Positions 1 to 5,880 are shown, numbered from the stretch's first letter. The stretch is 11,805 nucleotides of DNA from Gammaproteobacteria bacterium (GCA_015232955.1 JADFYS010000038.1:1-11805), one strand, 5' to 3'. Program-made: numbers and translations. Notes: a model not told the origin generated them from the letters alone.

Positions 1-197
1 CTCTGGTGAAAGGAGAAGAGTAGCCAGATGTGGCTAAACTGCTCGAGACCTGTAAAGGCGTCACTGCAGTTATAAGGGGGAAGCAGCTCGACAGTCGCTG
101 TAAGCTCGGTCACCAACCGCGGCTGGCGCGGGGTGCCAAACTTCTGCCGCAGCGGTGAGCGCAGGGTGGCAATAGGCTCGAGGGTGAGGCTATTCAG
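1..197 (-). CDS. trmO: TrmO/YaeB (TsaA) tRNA methyltransferase, N-terminal part
   Basis: This is the first 65 codons of a TrmO-family (YaeB/TsaA/UPF0066) protein; the rest lies beyond the window edge. Known family members use S-adenosylmethionine to N6-methylate the t6A at position 37 of threonine tRNA. The translation aligns well with the family N-terminus: LEPIATLRSPLRQKFGTPRQP, then VELLPPY and GLEQFSHIWLLFSFHQ, which hold the conserved R-S-P, PRQP and G-L-E-x-F-S-H-x-W blocks. The frame has no ATG, GTG or TTG between the upstream in-frame stop (288-290) and the conserved region. The best start is CTG at 197-195, giving (M)NSLTLEPIATL, the usual length before the RSP block. It overlaps the TGA of the upstream gene as CTGA, and an AGGGAG lies about 11 nt upstream. 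The two genes are therefore probably translationally coupled. The family call is confident; the CTG start is inferred. Confidence 0.88.
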   Translation of the reverse strand, partial: MNSLTLEPIATLRSPLRQKFGTPRQPRLVTELTATVELLPPYNCSDAFTGLEQFSHIWLLFSFHQ

Positions 198-1087
198 AGA
201 TCCACAGGCTCCCTGTCCGCAGAGTTGCCGCAGCTCTCGACCTGTTGCCGTCGCGCCTCCTCCTTTTGCCGCTCTTTTTCGATCCGCTCATCGAGTATCC
301 CCGGCTTGAGACCGATGCTCTCTTCTCCAAACAGCACTTGCTTCATCAGGTCAAAGCCAAACTGCATCAGCTCGACATCATCTGTCAACGCCTTTGCCAT
401 CCGCTCTTCGGCAACATCAAAGCTGTTCTGAAACCCTTCGCTGGCGACAAAGATGCGGAAACGGTCAATGTCGTAGCAGGTCATAAAGAAGAGACGACGA
501 CTGGTTTTGGTCGGTTTGCCGATGGTGGCTCCGGAGGATTTCTTCTTCAAAATCAATTGGCGCCAGCCGCGAGCATACTCATCATACTCTTCGACGCCCT
601 GCTCCTGACGATACTCATTAATCGTCAGTTGCCGCTCCTCCTGGTGTCCCAGACAGTGATCCTCTTCGACCCGGGCATAGGAGCTGGTGTCGGTATACTC
701 ATCCTGCTTACGCATCGAGACCAGACCTACCGGATAGTAGCGACACGCTGTCGGCCGATCTTCATAGACACTGCACCCTTCATCCACCATAAAACGGCAG
801 GCGGTTCCACTCTCCACCGGCATCAACTTGACACCGGCGATGCCATCTTTTTCAAACTCAAAAGGGATAGTGAAATCCTTAAGAAAGGTGCTGGAGTCAA
901 GATCCAGCCGGTTTTTGAGACGGATGATGTCGTAGGGGGTGAGGGTGATGTCGATATTGCTGCAGCAAGCGTTAAAGCACTTGATCTCTTTGTGACAGCG
1001 AAACTGGATTTTGGTCTCCCCTGTCAGCAGGTTGGGAATCACCGGGCTTTCGAGGTTGGGGGAATTTTTGATGGTAACTTCGGCCAT
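194..1087 (-). CDS. YkgJ-family cysteine-cluster protein (putative Zn/Fe chelating)
   Basis: A 297-residue soluble protein of the YkgJ/UPF0153 cysteine-cluster family (annotated in databases as zinc- or iron-chelating; biochemical role not established). The cysteines fall in the family pattern: C31, C37, C41-C42 (C-x5-C-F-x2-CC), then the LTPYDIIRL segment at about 49-57, then C97, C105 and C115 in C-x7-C-x-V-Y-x2-R-P-x2-C-R-x-Y-P. These seven or so cysteines probably bind a metal or Fe-S centre. The C-terminal half (about 140-297) is longer than in minimal family members and ends in a charged, probably helical tail (about 262-285, rich in E, K and R). There is no signal peptide or membrane segment. 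The start has a purine-rich AAGAGAAG a few bases upstream. The stop overlaps the start of trmO, so the pair is likely one operon. The family call is firm, the function unknown. Confidence 0.85.
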   Translation of the reverse strand: MAEVTIKNSPNLESPVIPNLLTGETKIQFRCHKEIKCFNACCSNIDITLTPYDIIRLKNRLDLDSSTFLKDFTIPFEFEKDGIAGVKLMPVESGTACRFMVDEGCSVYEDRPTACRYYPVGLVSMRKQDEYTDTSSYARVEEDHCLGHQEERQLTINEYRQEQGVEEYDEYARGWRQLILKKKSSGATIGKPTKTSRRLFFMTCYDIDRFRIFVASEGFQNSFDVAEERMAKALTDDVELMQFGFDLMKQVLFGEESIGLKPGILDERIEKERQKEEARRQQVESCGNSADREPVDL

Positions 1088-1203
1088 AACTTCTCTTCTT
1101 TAGGACATTGTGGGTAAGGGTTTAGATATGGGTCCTGTTATCGCCAACGGCAAGAGGAGACATCGCTAAAACCTTTATACCCAAAAATGGGGCGCTCTCG
1201 TCG

Positions 1204-1228
1204 GGTGGATAAGCGAAGCGCATCCACC
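1204..1228. repeat. REP-like dispersed palindrome
   Basis: GGTGGAT (1204-1210) and ATCCACC (1222-1228) are perfect inverted arms. Between them, GCG (1213-1215) and CGC (1219-1221) can extend the stem with an AA bulge and an AAG loop. Sequences of the form GGTGGATAAGCG-x-AGCGCATCCACC are, to my recollection, a common dispersed intergenic palindrome in beta- and gammaproteobacteria. Only one copy is present here. It lies 2 nt outside the left target duplication of the miniature element. Confidence 0.6.
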
Positions 1229-1230
1229 GG

Positions 1231-1238
1231 CTCGGAAA
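1231..1238. repeat. target-site duplication of copy A, left (CTCGGAAA)
   Basis: Eight bases identical to 1331-1338, directly abutting the two ends of the miniature element. Confidence 0.82.
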
Positions 1239-1330
1239 GTAACCGTTCAGACCCCCCTGCTTTTTTAACCCTCACCCCTACCCTCTCCCGCTGGGAGAGG
1301 GAGATCAGGTGATGGGGTCTGAACGGTTAC
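1239..1330. mobile_element. miniature inverted-repeat element, copy A (92 bp)
   Basis: A non-coding element with perfect 17-bp terminal inverted repeats: GTAACCGTTCAGACCCC at the left end, and its reverse complement closing the right end at 1330. The middle holds CCCTCACCCC and then a hairpin of CCCTCTCCC (1281-1289), GCT and GGGAGAGGG (1293-1301). The element is bounded by a perfect 8-bp direct repeat, CTCGGAAA, at 1231-1238 and 1331-1338, which is the mark of transposition. It has no room for a transposase and so must be moved in trans. Termini starting GTAA with 8-bp duplications fit the IS66 family; that assignment is inference. A related copy lies at 5732-5824. Confidence 0.85.
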
Positions 1331-1338
1331 CTCGGAAA
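1331..1338. repeat. target-site duplication of copy A, right (CTCGGAAA)
   Basis: Exact direct repeat of 1231-1238. Removing the element and one copy joins the REP-like palindrome to ACGATCTC as the inferred pre-insertion sequence. Confidence 0.82.
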
Positions 1339-1445
1339 ACGATCTCTATGACCGTCCCTTCGTCTCAAAATATTCGCGTGACGAAAATAGATTCTTATCA
1401 AACGATTTCATCTCTTTAGCTCTTTTTAGTTAAGAAACTATACAG

Positions 1446-1478
1446 AAAAAAAAGACCGGATGTCTGACGACATCCGGC
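1446..1478 (-). terminator. rho-independent terminator of aprBA
   Basis: Read on the minus strand, about 30 nt after the aprA stop codon, there is a perfect 9-bp stem CCGGATGTC/GACATCCGG (1456-1464 with 1469-1477) with a 4-nt loop. It is followed by a C and then a run of eight T's (1453-1446). This is a strong intrinsic terminator and separates aprBA from the downstream ykgJ-trmO unit. Confidence 0.93.
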
Positions 1479-1507
1479 CTCTCCTTGTCAGAACTGCAAG
1501 TAAACGC

Positions 1508-3505
1508 TTACTTGAAGAGCTTAGACTTATCTACGAGATCCACATGGGCACGCTTGAAGCAGGTCCACTCTTGGGTCTCTTTGTTGTAGATGGAGTTTAC
1601 AAAGCAGTGCCAGTTCTCTTCGTCGACAAAGTTCTTGTCGGCACGATAGTAGAATCCAGGATAACGGGACTCTTCACGGAACTGAATGTGCTTCATGTGT
1701 GCTTCGGCGGTGAGAATACGGTGATAGTTTTCCCATGCACGGAGCAGTTCATGAAGGTCTTTGGCACGCATCTTCAGCGCATCTTCCTTGAGCATACCCA
1801 GCTTGTCTTCGGCGACAGCCATCATATTCTCATTGGTGATGTAGTAAGTTGCAACACCAGCTACATACTCGTCCATGATCTTCTGCAGACGGAACTGCAG
1901 CATCTTGGGGGTGATGTAGTGGGGGTTGACATCGATCGCTGTGGTGTAGTCTTTAAACTCAAGATAGGTCTTGACCGGGCGCAGGATCTCGTTGACCAGA
2001 TCGTCAACAGAGGTGTCCAGCTCTGGCTGGTAGTCCTTGTTGTCGATGCAGTACTTGACCATCGCCTTGGCAGCCATCCGTCCTTCGGCGTGTGAACCAG
2101 AGGAGAATTTGTGACCGGCAGCACCGACACCATCACCCGCTGTAAACAGACCTTTGACCGTAGTCATACCACGGTAGCCCCAGTTCCAACCTGAAGGGAG
2201 GTGAGCAGGAACGCCCGCTTCGGTCTCTTCGGTAGGTGCGCCAACATCATCGGGACCAGAGGTCCAGATTCCGCAGCAACCGGAGTGTGAACCAAGGAGG
2301 TAAGGCTCGGTAGGCATCAGCTCTGAGTTCTTCTTCTCAGGCTCGATGTTCTCACCCACCCAGATACCGCACTGACCGACACACATATCAAGGAAGTCTT
2401 CCCACGCCTCGGCTTCGAGGTGCTTCACTTCACGAGGTGAGAGGGTGTCACGCAGCTTGGCAAGAGCGGTTACGGTATCCATCCAGATAGGACCGCGACC
2501 TTCCTTCATCTCTTTGAGCATGAGGTGGTTACGGAGGCAGGATGCAGGAACAGCAGCCTTGCCATAAGGAGGATAGTCGTCGAGCATCTCTTTGTTGCGA
2601 GTCATGTAGGTCTCGCCAAGAGAGTTGGTCGCCTGTGACTTGAAGAGGAGGAACCATGCACCTACAGGACCGTAACCGTCTTTAAAACGGGTAGGTACGA
2701 AGCGGTTTTCCATCAGGGTCAACTCAGCGCCAGCCTCGGCTGCCATAGAGTAGGTAGAACCGGCATTCCATACCGGATACCAGGCACGACCGGTACCTTC
2801 ACCCACAGAGCGGGGACGGAAGATGTTGACACATCCGCCGGCAGCGAGAAGGATCGCCTTCGCTTTGTAGATGACAACCTTGTGATCACGAACCGAGAAG
2901 CCGGCTGCACCAGCGATACGGCTCGGGTCGTTCTTGTCGTTAATCAGCTTAACGATAAAGATACGCTCCTGGATACGGTCGATACCGAGCGCCTTTTTCG
3001 CCGCTTCGGCAACAATCCACTTGTAGGATTCACCGTTAATCATGATCTGCCACTTACCGGAACGGACAGGCTTACCACCATCTTTCAGCGGGGTCATACC
3101 CTTAGAGCCGTCAAAACGCTCACCGTTTTCGTCTAACTTCCAGATGGGGAGACCCCACTCTTCGAAGAGGTGAACAGACTCGTCTACATGACGACCGAGG
3201 TCATAAGCGAGGTCATCACGGGTGATCCCCATGAGGTCATTGGAGACCATCCGCGCGTAGTCGGCAGGATCCTGCTCGGTTCCGATGTAGGTGTTGATGG
3301 CAGAGAGACCCTGTGCAACCGCACCAGAGCGGTCCATCGCAGCCTTGTCCACCAGCCTGATCTTCAGCTCACGCCCCAGCTCTGCCTCAGCCTGCTTGGC
3401 CCAAGGCATAATTTCGTAGGCAGCACCACAGTTGGCCATACCGCCGCCAATCATGAGTACATCTACTTCTTCTTCAACGACATCTGGATTCCCAAATTCA
3501 GCCAT
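1508..3505 (-). CDS. aprA: adenylylsulfate (APS) reductase, alpha subunit
   Basis: AprA is the FAD-containing catalytic subunit of the cytoplasmic dissimilatory APS reductase. In sulfur oxidisers the enzyme forms APS from sulfite and AMP; in sulfate reducers it runs the other way. The 665-residue protein is full length for the family. Its FAD-binding motif IGGGMANCG lies at 19-27. The sequence is AprA-like throughout, including RFVPTRFKDGYGPVGAW (268-284), GSHSGCCGIW (406-415) and LFTAGDGVGAAGHKFSSGSHAEGR (453-476). With an offset of about 8-10, W242, R273 and H408 correspond to residues described at the active site of the Archaeoglobus enzyme (inferred from memory). AGAGGA (3515-3520) lies 9 nt before the ATG. 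The gene starts 43 nt after aprB, so the order is aprB-aprA, and it ends at a strong terminator. No aprM or qmoABC follows. Confidence 0.97.
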   Translation of the reverse strand: MAEFGNPDVVEEEVDVLMIGGGMANCGAAYEIMPWAKQAEAELGRELKIRLVDKAAMDRSGAVAQGLSAINTYIGTEQDPADYARMVSNDLMGITRDDLAYDLGRHVDESVHLFEEWGLPIWKLDENGERFDGSKGMTPLKDGGKPVRSGKWQIMINGESYKWIVAEAAKKALGIDRIQERIFIVKLINDKNDPSRIAGAAGFSVRDHKVVIYKAKAILLAAGGCVNIFRPRSVGEGTGRAWYPVWNAGSTYSMAAEAGAELTLMENRFVPTRFKDGYGPVGAWFLLFKSQATNSLGETYMTRNKEMLDDYPPYGKAAVPASCLRNHLMLKEMKEGRGPIWMDTVTALAKLRDTLSPREVKHLEAEAWEDFLDMCVGQCGIWVGENIEPEKKNSELMPTEPYLLGSHSGCCGIWTSGPDDVGAPTEETEAGVPAHLPSGWNWGYRGMTTVKGLFTAGDGVGAAGHKFSSGSHAEGRMAAKAMVKYCIDNKDYQPELDTSVDDLVNEILRPVKTYLEFKDYTTAIDVNPHYITPKMLQFRLQKIMDEYVAGVATYYITNENMMAVAEDKLGMLKEDALKMRAKDLHELLRAWENYHRILTAEAHMKHIQFREESRYPGFYYRADKNFVDEENWHCFVNSIYNKETQEWTCFKRAHVDLVDKSKLFK

Positions 3506-3548
3506 TTCTTTAAATCCTCTAAAAAATCTTTAAGTTAATGCGGAACGC

Positions 3549-4022
3549 TTACTTACGGATAAGTTCGCTTGGGTCACCAGCACGGAAGCCGTTCTGCTCG
3601 TTGTGGTTAAAGAAACCGATCTCGGTAATCTTCGACATCACGGCGTCAGGCTTGCCGGTGTAAGGCTCGATAGAACCTTCGGGAGTGGTACGGATCGGGA
3701 ACTTGAAGCGCTTGAGGGTACCGTTACGGAATTTGATGGTCCACATGATGGAGTCAGTACCGCGCAGAGGCTGGACAGAACCACCCAAGGGGACAACATC
3801 CGCATAATGACGAGCTTCAATAGCGTTTTGAGGGCAGATCTTGACACAGGAGTAACACTCCCAGCACTGCTCTGGCTCTTGGTTGTATGATTTCATCGCG
3901 TGTCCGGTGTCTGATCCGTCTTTGTCGAGCTTCATCAGATCGTGAGGACAGATGTACATGCAAGCGGTTTTGTCTTGACCTTTGCATCCATCGCACTTGT
4001 CAGTACGCACAAATGTTGGCAT
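3549..4022 (-). CDS. aprB: adenylylsulfate (APS) reductase, beta subunit (two [4Fe-4S])
   Basis: AprB is the ferredoxin-like electron-transfer subunit that pairs with AprA and carries electrons between the flavin and the membrane partner. The start is set at the ATG of MPTFVRTDKCDGCKGQ, matching the family N-terminus, with AGGAGC (rc of 4028-4033) 6 nt upstream. A longer reading from an ATG at 4085 would add 21 residues unlike the family. The 157-residue product has eight cysteines in two clusters: C10, C13, C21, C25 and C53, C56, C59, C63 (CWECYSCVKIC), as expected for two [4Fe-4S] centres. The C-terminal part (about 85-157, GGSVQPLRGTDSIMWTIKFRNG onward) is the AprB extension that wraps AprA. 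It is the first gene of the aprBA operon and is divergent from sat. Confidence 0.97.
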   Translation of the reverse strand: MPTFVRTDKCDGCKGQDKTACMYICPHDLMKLDKDGSDTGHAMKSYNQEPEQCWECYSCVKICPQNAIEARHYADVVPLGGSVQPLRGTDSIMWTIKFRNGTLKRFKFPIRTTPEGSIEPYTGKPDAVMSKITEIGFFNHNEQNGFRAGDPSELIRK

Positions 4023-4083
4023 TTTTTGCTCCTGGTAGGTTGTTAAACTGCTATCAACCACCGCCAAACTCTTCAGCGGCAGC

Positions 4084-4128
4084 ATTATCGAAATCTGGTT
4101 ACGATGCAGTACTCAGTACTGTGTCACT
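4084..4128 (-). promoter_or_regulatory. possible activator-dependent aprBA promoter
   Basis: On the minus strand a GATAAT (4089-4084) matches five of six bases of a -10 box and would start transcription about 55 nt before the aprB ATG. There is no good -35 hexamer. Where one would lie there is a perfect palindrome, CAGTACT-C-AGTACTG (4107-4121), and adjoining it TGTGTCACT (4120-4128). A missing -35 with a palindrome in its place is typical of activator-controlled promoters. The bases are seen directly; the promoter role is inferred. Confidence 0.35.
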
Positions 4129-4250
4129 CGGTCCTTTCACTGCCTCTTTTGACCAAAAAAACAGCCAAAAACCCAATTGCAGTGACACACCCCATATTTC
4201 GGGAGGCGCTACCTTAAACGACTTCCCCCTCTCTGTCCAACCAGAACTAT

Positions 4251-4279
4251 CTGTCGACCCCATAAAAATCCTTTATAGA
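4251..4279 (+). promoter_or_regulatory. possible sat promoter
   Basis: CTGTCG (4251-4256, weak -35) is followed after 17 nt by TATAGA (4274-4279, -10-like). Transcription would start near 4286, inside the 19-bp palindrome, leaving a leader of roughly 255 nt before the sat start. The -35 match is poor (three of six), so this is tentative. Confidence 0.3.
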
Positions 4280-4297
4280 CCAACTAATTTAGTTGGT
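4279..4297. promoter_or_regulatory. perfect 19-bp palindrome, candidate operator
   Basis: ACCAACTAATTTAGTTGGT is two perfect 9-bp arms around one central T. The ACT-N5-AGT core with an A/T-rich middle resembles the geometry of IscR/Rrf2-type operators, and the right half runs on as AGTTGGTTAT. It overlaps the candidate sat -10/+1 region, where a bound protein would repress. The palindrome is certain; the regulator family is a guess. Confidence 0.5.
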
Positions 4298-4473
4298 TAT
4301 TACCCCCCCAACAATGGTCCCTCTTCTGCGGAAAAAAGGGGATAAAGCCGCTAATTCTCTGTTGGAGGAAGATTAATATTTGATCACCGTCCCTTCCTCA
4401 ACTATCATCATCCGCCAGTTGGCCGACTCTTACACTGTGTAGGGGGTGGCCTGAAACGGTTTTTCTGAAGTTG

Positions 4474-4498
4474 CCGGGGAGTGGTGCACCACCTCCGG
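4474..4498 (+). other. hairpin in the sat leader
   Basis: CCGGGG (4474-4479) pairs with CTCCGG (4493-4498, one G-U pair), and GTGG (4481-4484) pairs with CCAC (4489-4492). This leaves a bulged A at 4480 and a TGCA loop. It ends 44 nt before the chosen sat start. No T run follows, so it is not an intrinsic terminator. It could affect leader stability or translation, or be meaningless. Confidence 0.35.
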
Positions 4499-4542
4499 TA
4501 AGCCACCGCAACCTTAACCATGACCAGTGGAGACCCCAACAA

Positions 4543-5730
4543 GTGATCAAACCTATCGGATCGGATCAACTCAACCCCCTGTTTGTCTACGACCAGGATC
4601 AGCACCACCAATTGATGAGAGAGGCGGAGACCCTCCCTTCTGTCACCATCAGCTCTCAGGCTGCCGGTAACGCCGTAATGATGGGCGGTGGCTACTTCAA
4701 TCCGCTGCAAGGGTTCATGAATGTTGCCGATGCGATGGGCGCTGCCGAGAAGATGACCCTGAGCGACGGCTCCTTCTTCCCGGTACCGGTCCTCTGCCTG
4801 CTGGAGGATACCAGCGCCATCGCCGGAGCGAGCCGCATCGCCCTGCGTGACCCCAATATGGAGGGGAACCCGGTACTCGCCATTATGGATGTTGCCGCCA
4901 TTGAGGAGGTCTCGGAGAGCCAGATGGCGACCATGACCCAGCGTGTTTACGGCACCGACGATGGTGAGCACCCGGGTGTTGCCGCATTTAACAGTCAGGG
5001 AAGAATGGCCGTTTCCGGGTCGATTCAGGTCCTCCACTTCAGCTATTTTCAGGATGACTTCCCCGACACCTTCCGCACCGCGGTAGAGATTCGCAATGAG
5101 ATCGCTGAGCGCGGCTGGAAAAATGTGGTCGCCTTCCAGACCCGTAATCCGATGCACCTCGCCCACGAAGAGCTGTGTCATATGGCGATGGATCGCCTCG
5201 GTTGTGACGGTCTGGTGATCCATATGCTCCTCGGTAAGCTCAAAAAAGGGGATATTCCTGCCCCGGTCCGCGATGCCGCCATCCGCAAGATGGTCGAACT
5301 CTATTTCCCACCCAATAGCGCCATGGTGACCGGTTACGGCTTTGATATGCTCTACGCCGGCCCGAGAGAGGCGGTGCTTCACGCCTATTTCCGTCAGAAT
5401 ATGGGCTGCAGCCACTTCATCGTCGGTCGTGATCACGCCGGTGTCGGTGACTACTACGGCGCCTTTGACGCCCAAACTATCTTCCACAATGAGGTTCCAA
5501 AAGGGGCGCTCGAAATTGAGATCTTTGAGGCTGACCACACCGCATACTCCAAAAAGCTGAATAAAGTGATGATGATGCGTGAAGCCCCTGACCATACCAA
5601 AGATGACTTTGTTCTCCTTTCAGGAACCAAAGTGCGTGAGATGCTCGGTAATGGCATCGCTCCTCCGAAGGAGTTCTCCCGTCCCGAGGTGGCACAGATC
5701 CTGATGGACTACTATAAAAGCCTGAATTAG
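4543..5730 (+). CDS. sat: ATP sulfurylase (sulfate adenylyltransferase), dissimilatory type
   Basis: Sat interconverts APS plus pyrophosphate and sulfate plus ATP. Next to aprBA in a sulfur oxidiser it conserves energy as ATP in the last step of sulfite oxidation. The product is 395 residues, the usual size of single-domain Sat homologues. Motifs seen, numbered from the GTG start: QTRNPMHLAHEE (199-210; the QxRNPxHxxH nucleotide-binding motif), GRDHAGVGDYYG (295-306) and LSGTKVREML (359-368). The GTG at 4543 was chosen because it gives (M)IKPIGSDQLNPLFVYD, the standard family N-terminus, with GGAG (4529-4532) 10 nt upstream. An in-frame TTG at 4471 would add 24 proline-rich residues not seen in the family. 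The gene is divergent from aprBA rather than in one operon with it. The stop codon lies inside the target duplication of a miniature element. Confidence 0.96.
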   Translation: MIKPIGSDQLNPLFVYDQDQHHQLMREAETLPSVTISSQAAGNAVMMGGGYFNPLQGFMNVADAMGAAEKMTLSDGSFFPVPVLCLLEDTSAIAGASRIALRDPNMEGNPVLAIMDVAAIEEVSESQMATMTQRVYGTDDGEHPGVAAFNSQGRMAVSGSIQVLHFSYFQDDFPDTFRTAVEIRNEIAERGWKNVVAFQTRNPMHLAHEELCHMAMDRLGCDGLVIHMLLGKLKKGDIPAPVRDAAIRKMVELYFPPNSAMVTGYGFDMLYAGPREAVLHAYFRQNMGCSHFIVGRDHAGVGDYYGAFDAQTIFHNEVPKGALEIEIFEADHTAYSKKLNKVMMMREAPDHTKDDFVLLSGTKVREMLGNGIAPPKEFSRPEVAQILMDYYKSLN

Positions 5731-5731
5731 G
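5724..5731. repeat. target-site duplication of copy B, left (GAATTAGG)
   Basis: Eight bases identical to 5825-5832, directly next to the left end of copy B. They contain the last sense codon and TAG stop of sat. Confidence 0.85.
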
Positions 5732-5824
5732 GTAACCATTCACTCCCCTGGCCTGTTTTAGCCCTCACCCCGGCCCTCTCCCAATGGGAGAGGGGGATTT
5801 AATGAAGGGGGACTAAACGGTTAC
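5732..5824. mobile_element. miniature inverted-repeat element, copy B (93 bp)
   Basis: A second, diverged copy of the element at 1239-1330. Its left end is GTAACCATTCACTCCCC; the reverse complement of its right end is GTAACCGTTTAGTCCCC, matching at 14 of 17 positions. The interior again has CCCTCACCCC and then the hairpin CCCTCTCCC (5774-5782), AAT and GGGAGAGGG (5786-5794). A perfect 8-bp direct repeat GAATTAGG flanks it (5724-5731 and 5825-5832). The left duplication includes the sat stop codon TAG, so the insertion left the sat protein intact while moving its terminator about 100 nt away. Confidence 0.87.
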
Positions 5825-5832
5825 GAATTAGG
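5825..5832. repeat. target-site duplication of copy B, right (GAATTAGG)
   Basis: Exact direct repeat of 5724-5731. It restores the original sequence downstream of sat, leading into the terminator. Confidence 0.85.
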
Positions 5833-5851
5833 CCGGAAAGCCGTCTCTCAC

Positions 5852-5880
5852 AAGGGGCACCTTCGGGTGCCCTTTTTTTT
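5852..5880 (+). terminator. rho-independent terminator of sat
   Basis: A perfect 7-bp stem GGGCACC/GGTGCCC (5855-5861 with 5866-5872) with a TTCG tetraloop is followed by eight T's (5873-5880). It should end sat transcription and separate it from the GTPase gene 75 nt further on. Confidence 0.95.

Larger units (their letters stand above)
1088..1507. other. intergenic region between aprA and the ykgJ-family gene
   Basis: A 420-nt non-coding gap. From the right it holds the aprA terminator (1446-1478), about 105 nt of AT-rich sequence (1339-1445) with no recognisable element, a miniature inverted-repeat element with its target duplication (1231-1338), and a REP-like palindrome (1204-1228). The remaining 1088-1202 should carry the promoter and leader of the ykgJ-trmO unit on the minus strand. 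I could not pick a convincing -35/-10 pair there. Forward-strand open frames running through 245-1117 are antisense to ykgJ and are not believed. Confidence 0.7.
4023..4542. other. divergent regulatory region between aprB and sat
   Basis: A 520-nt gap upstream of both aprBA and sat. It contains a 15-bp palindrome next to a possible aprB -10 box, a separated inverted repeat TGTGTCACT (4120-4128) with AGTGACACA (4181-4189), a perfect 19-bp palindrome beside a possible sat promoter, a strong GGAGG (4364-4368) in front of a 20-codon open frame starting at TTG 4380 and ending at 4442, and a leader hairpin at 4474-4498. No credible protein-coding gene lies here. The reading frame of sat is open back to TTG 4471, but that extension is not sat-like. 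Confidence 0.7.

Noticed and set aside
245..1117. 290-codon open frame on the plus strand
   Set aside because: It is antisense to the ykgJ-family gene, whose cysteine motifs are clear; its own translation resembles no family I recognise.
1239..1330. Copy A read as a rho-independent terminator or plain REP sequence
   Set aside because: It has no T run after the stem, and its long terminal repeats with an exact 8-bp duplication are better explained by transposition.
1460..2095. Plus-strand open frame opposite aprA
   Set aside because: It starts inside the aprA terminator and runs antisense to a certain aprA.
4023..4085. Upstream ATG extending aprB by 21 residues
   Set aside because: The family N-terminus and the AGGAGC site both support ATG at 4022; the extension also covers the likely promoter leader.
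4471..4542. TTG start extending sat by 24 residues
   Set aside because: The added residues are proline-rich and unlike the family; GTG 4543 has a good GGAG and gives the standard N-terminus.
4408..5595. 395-codon minus-strand open frame opposite sat
   Set aside because: Sat motifs on the plus strand are unambiguous; the antisense frame is rich in His/Gly/Asp from complementary codons and has no recognisable domain.
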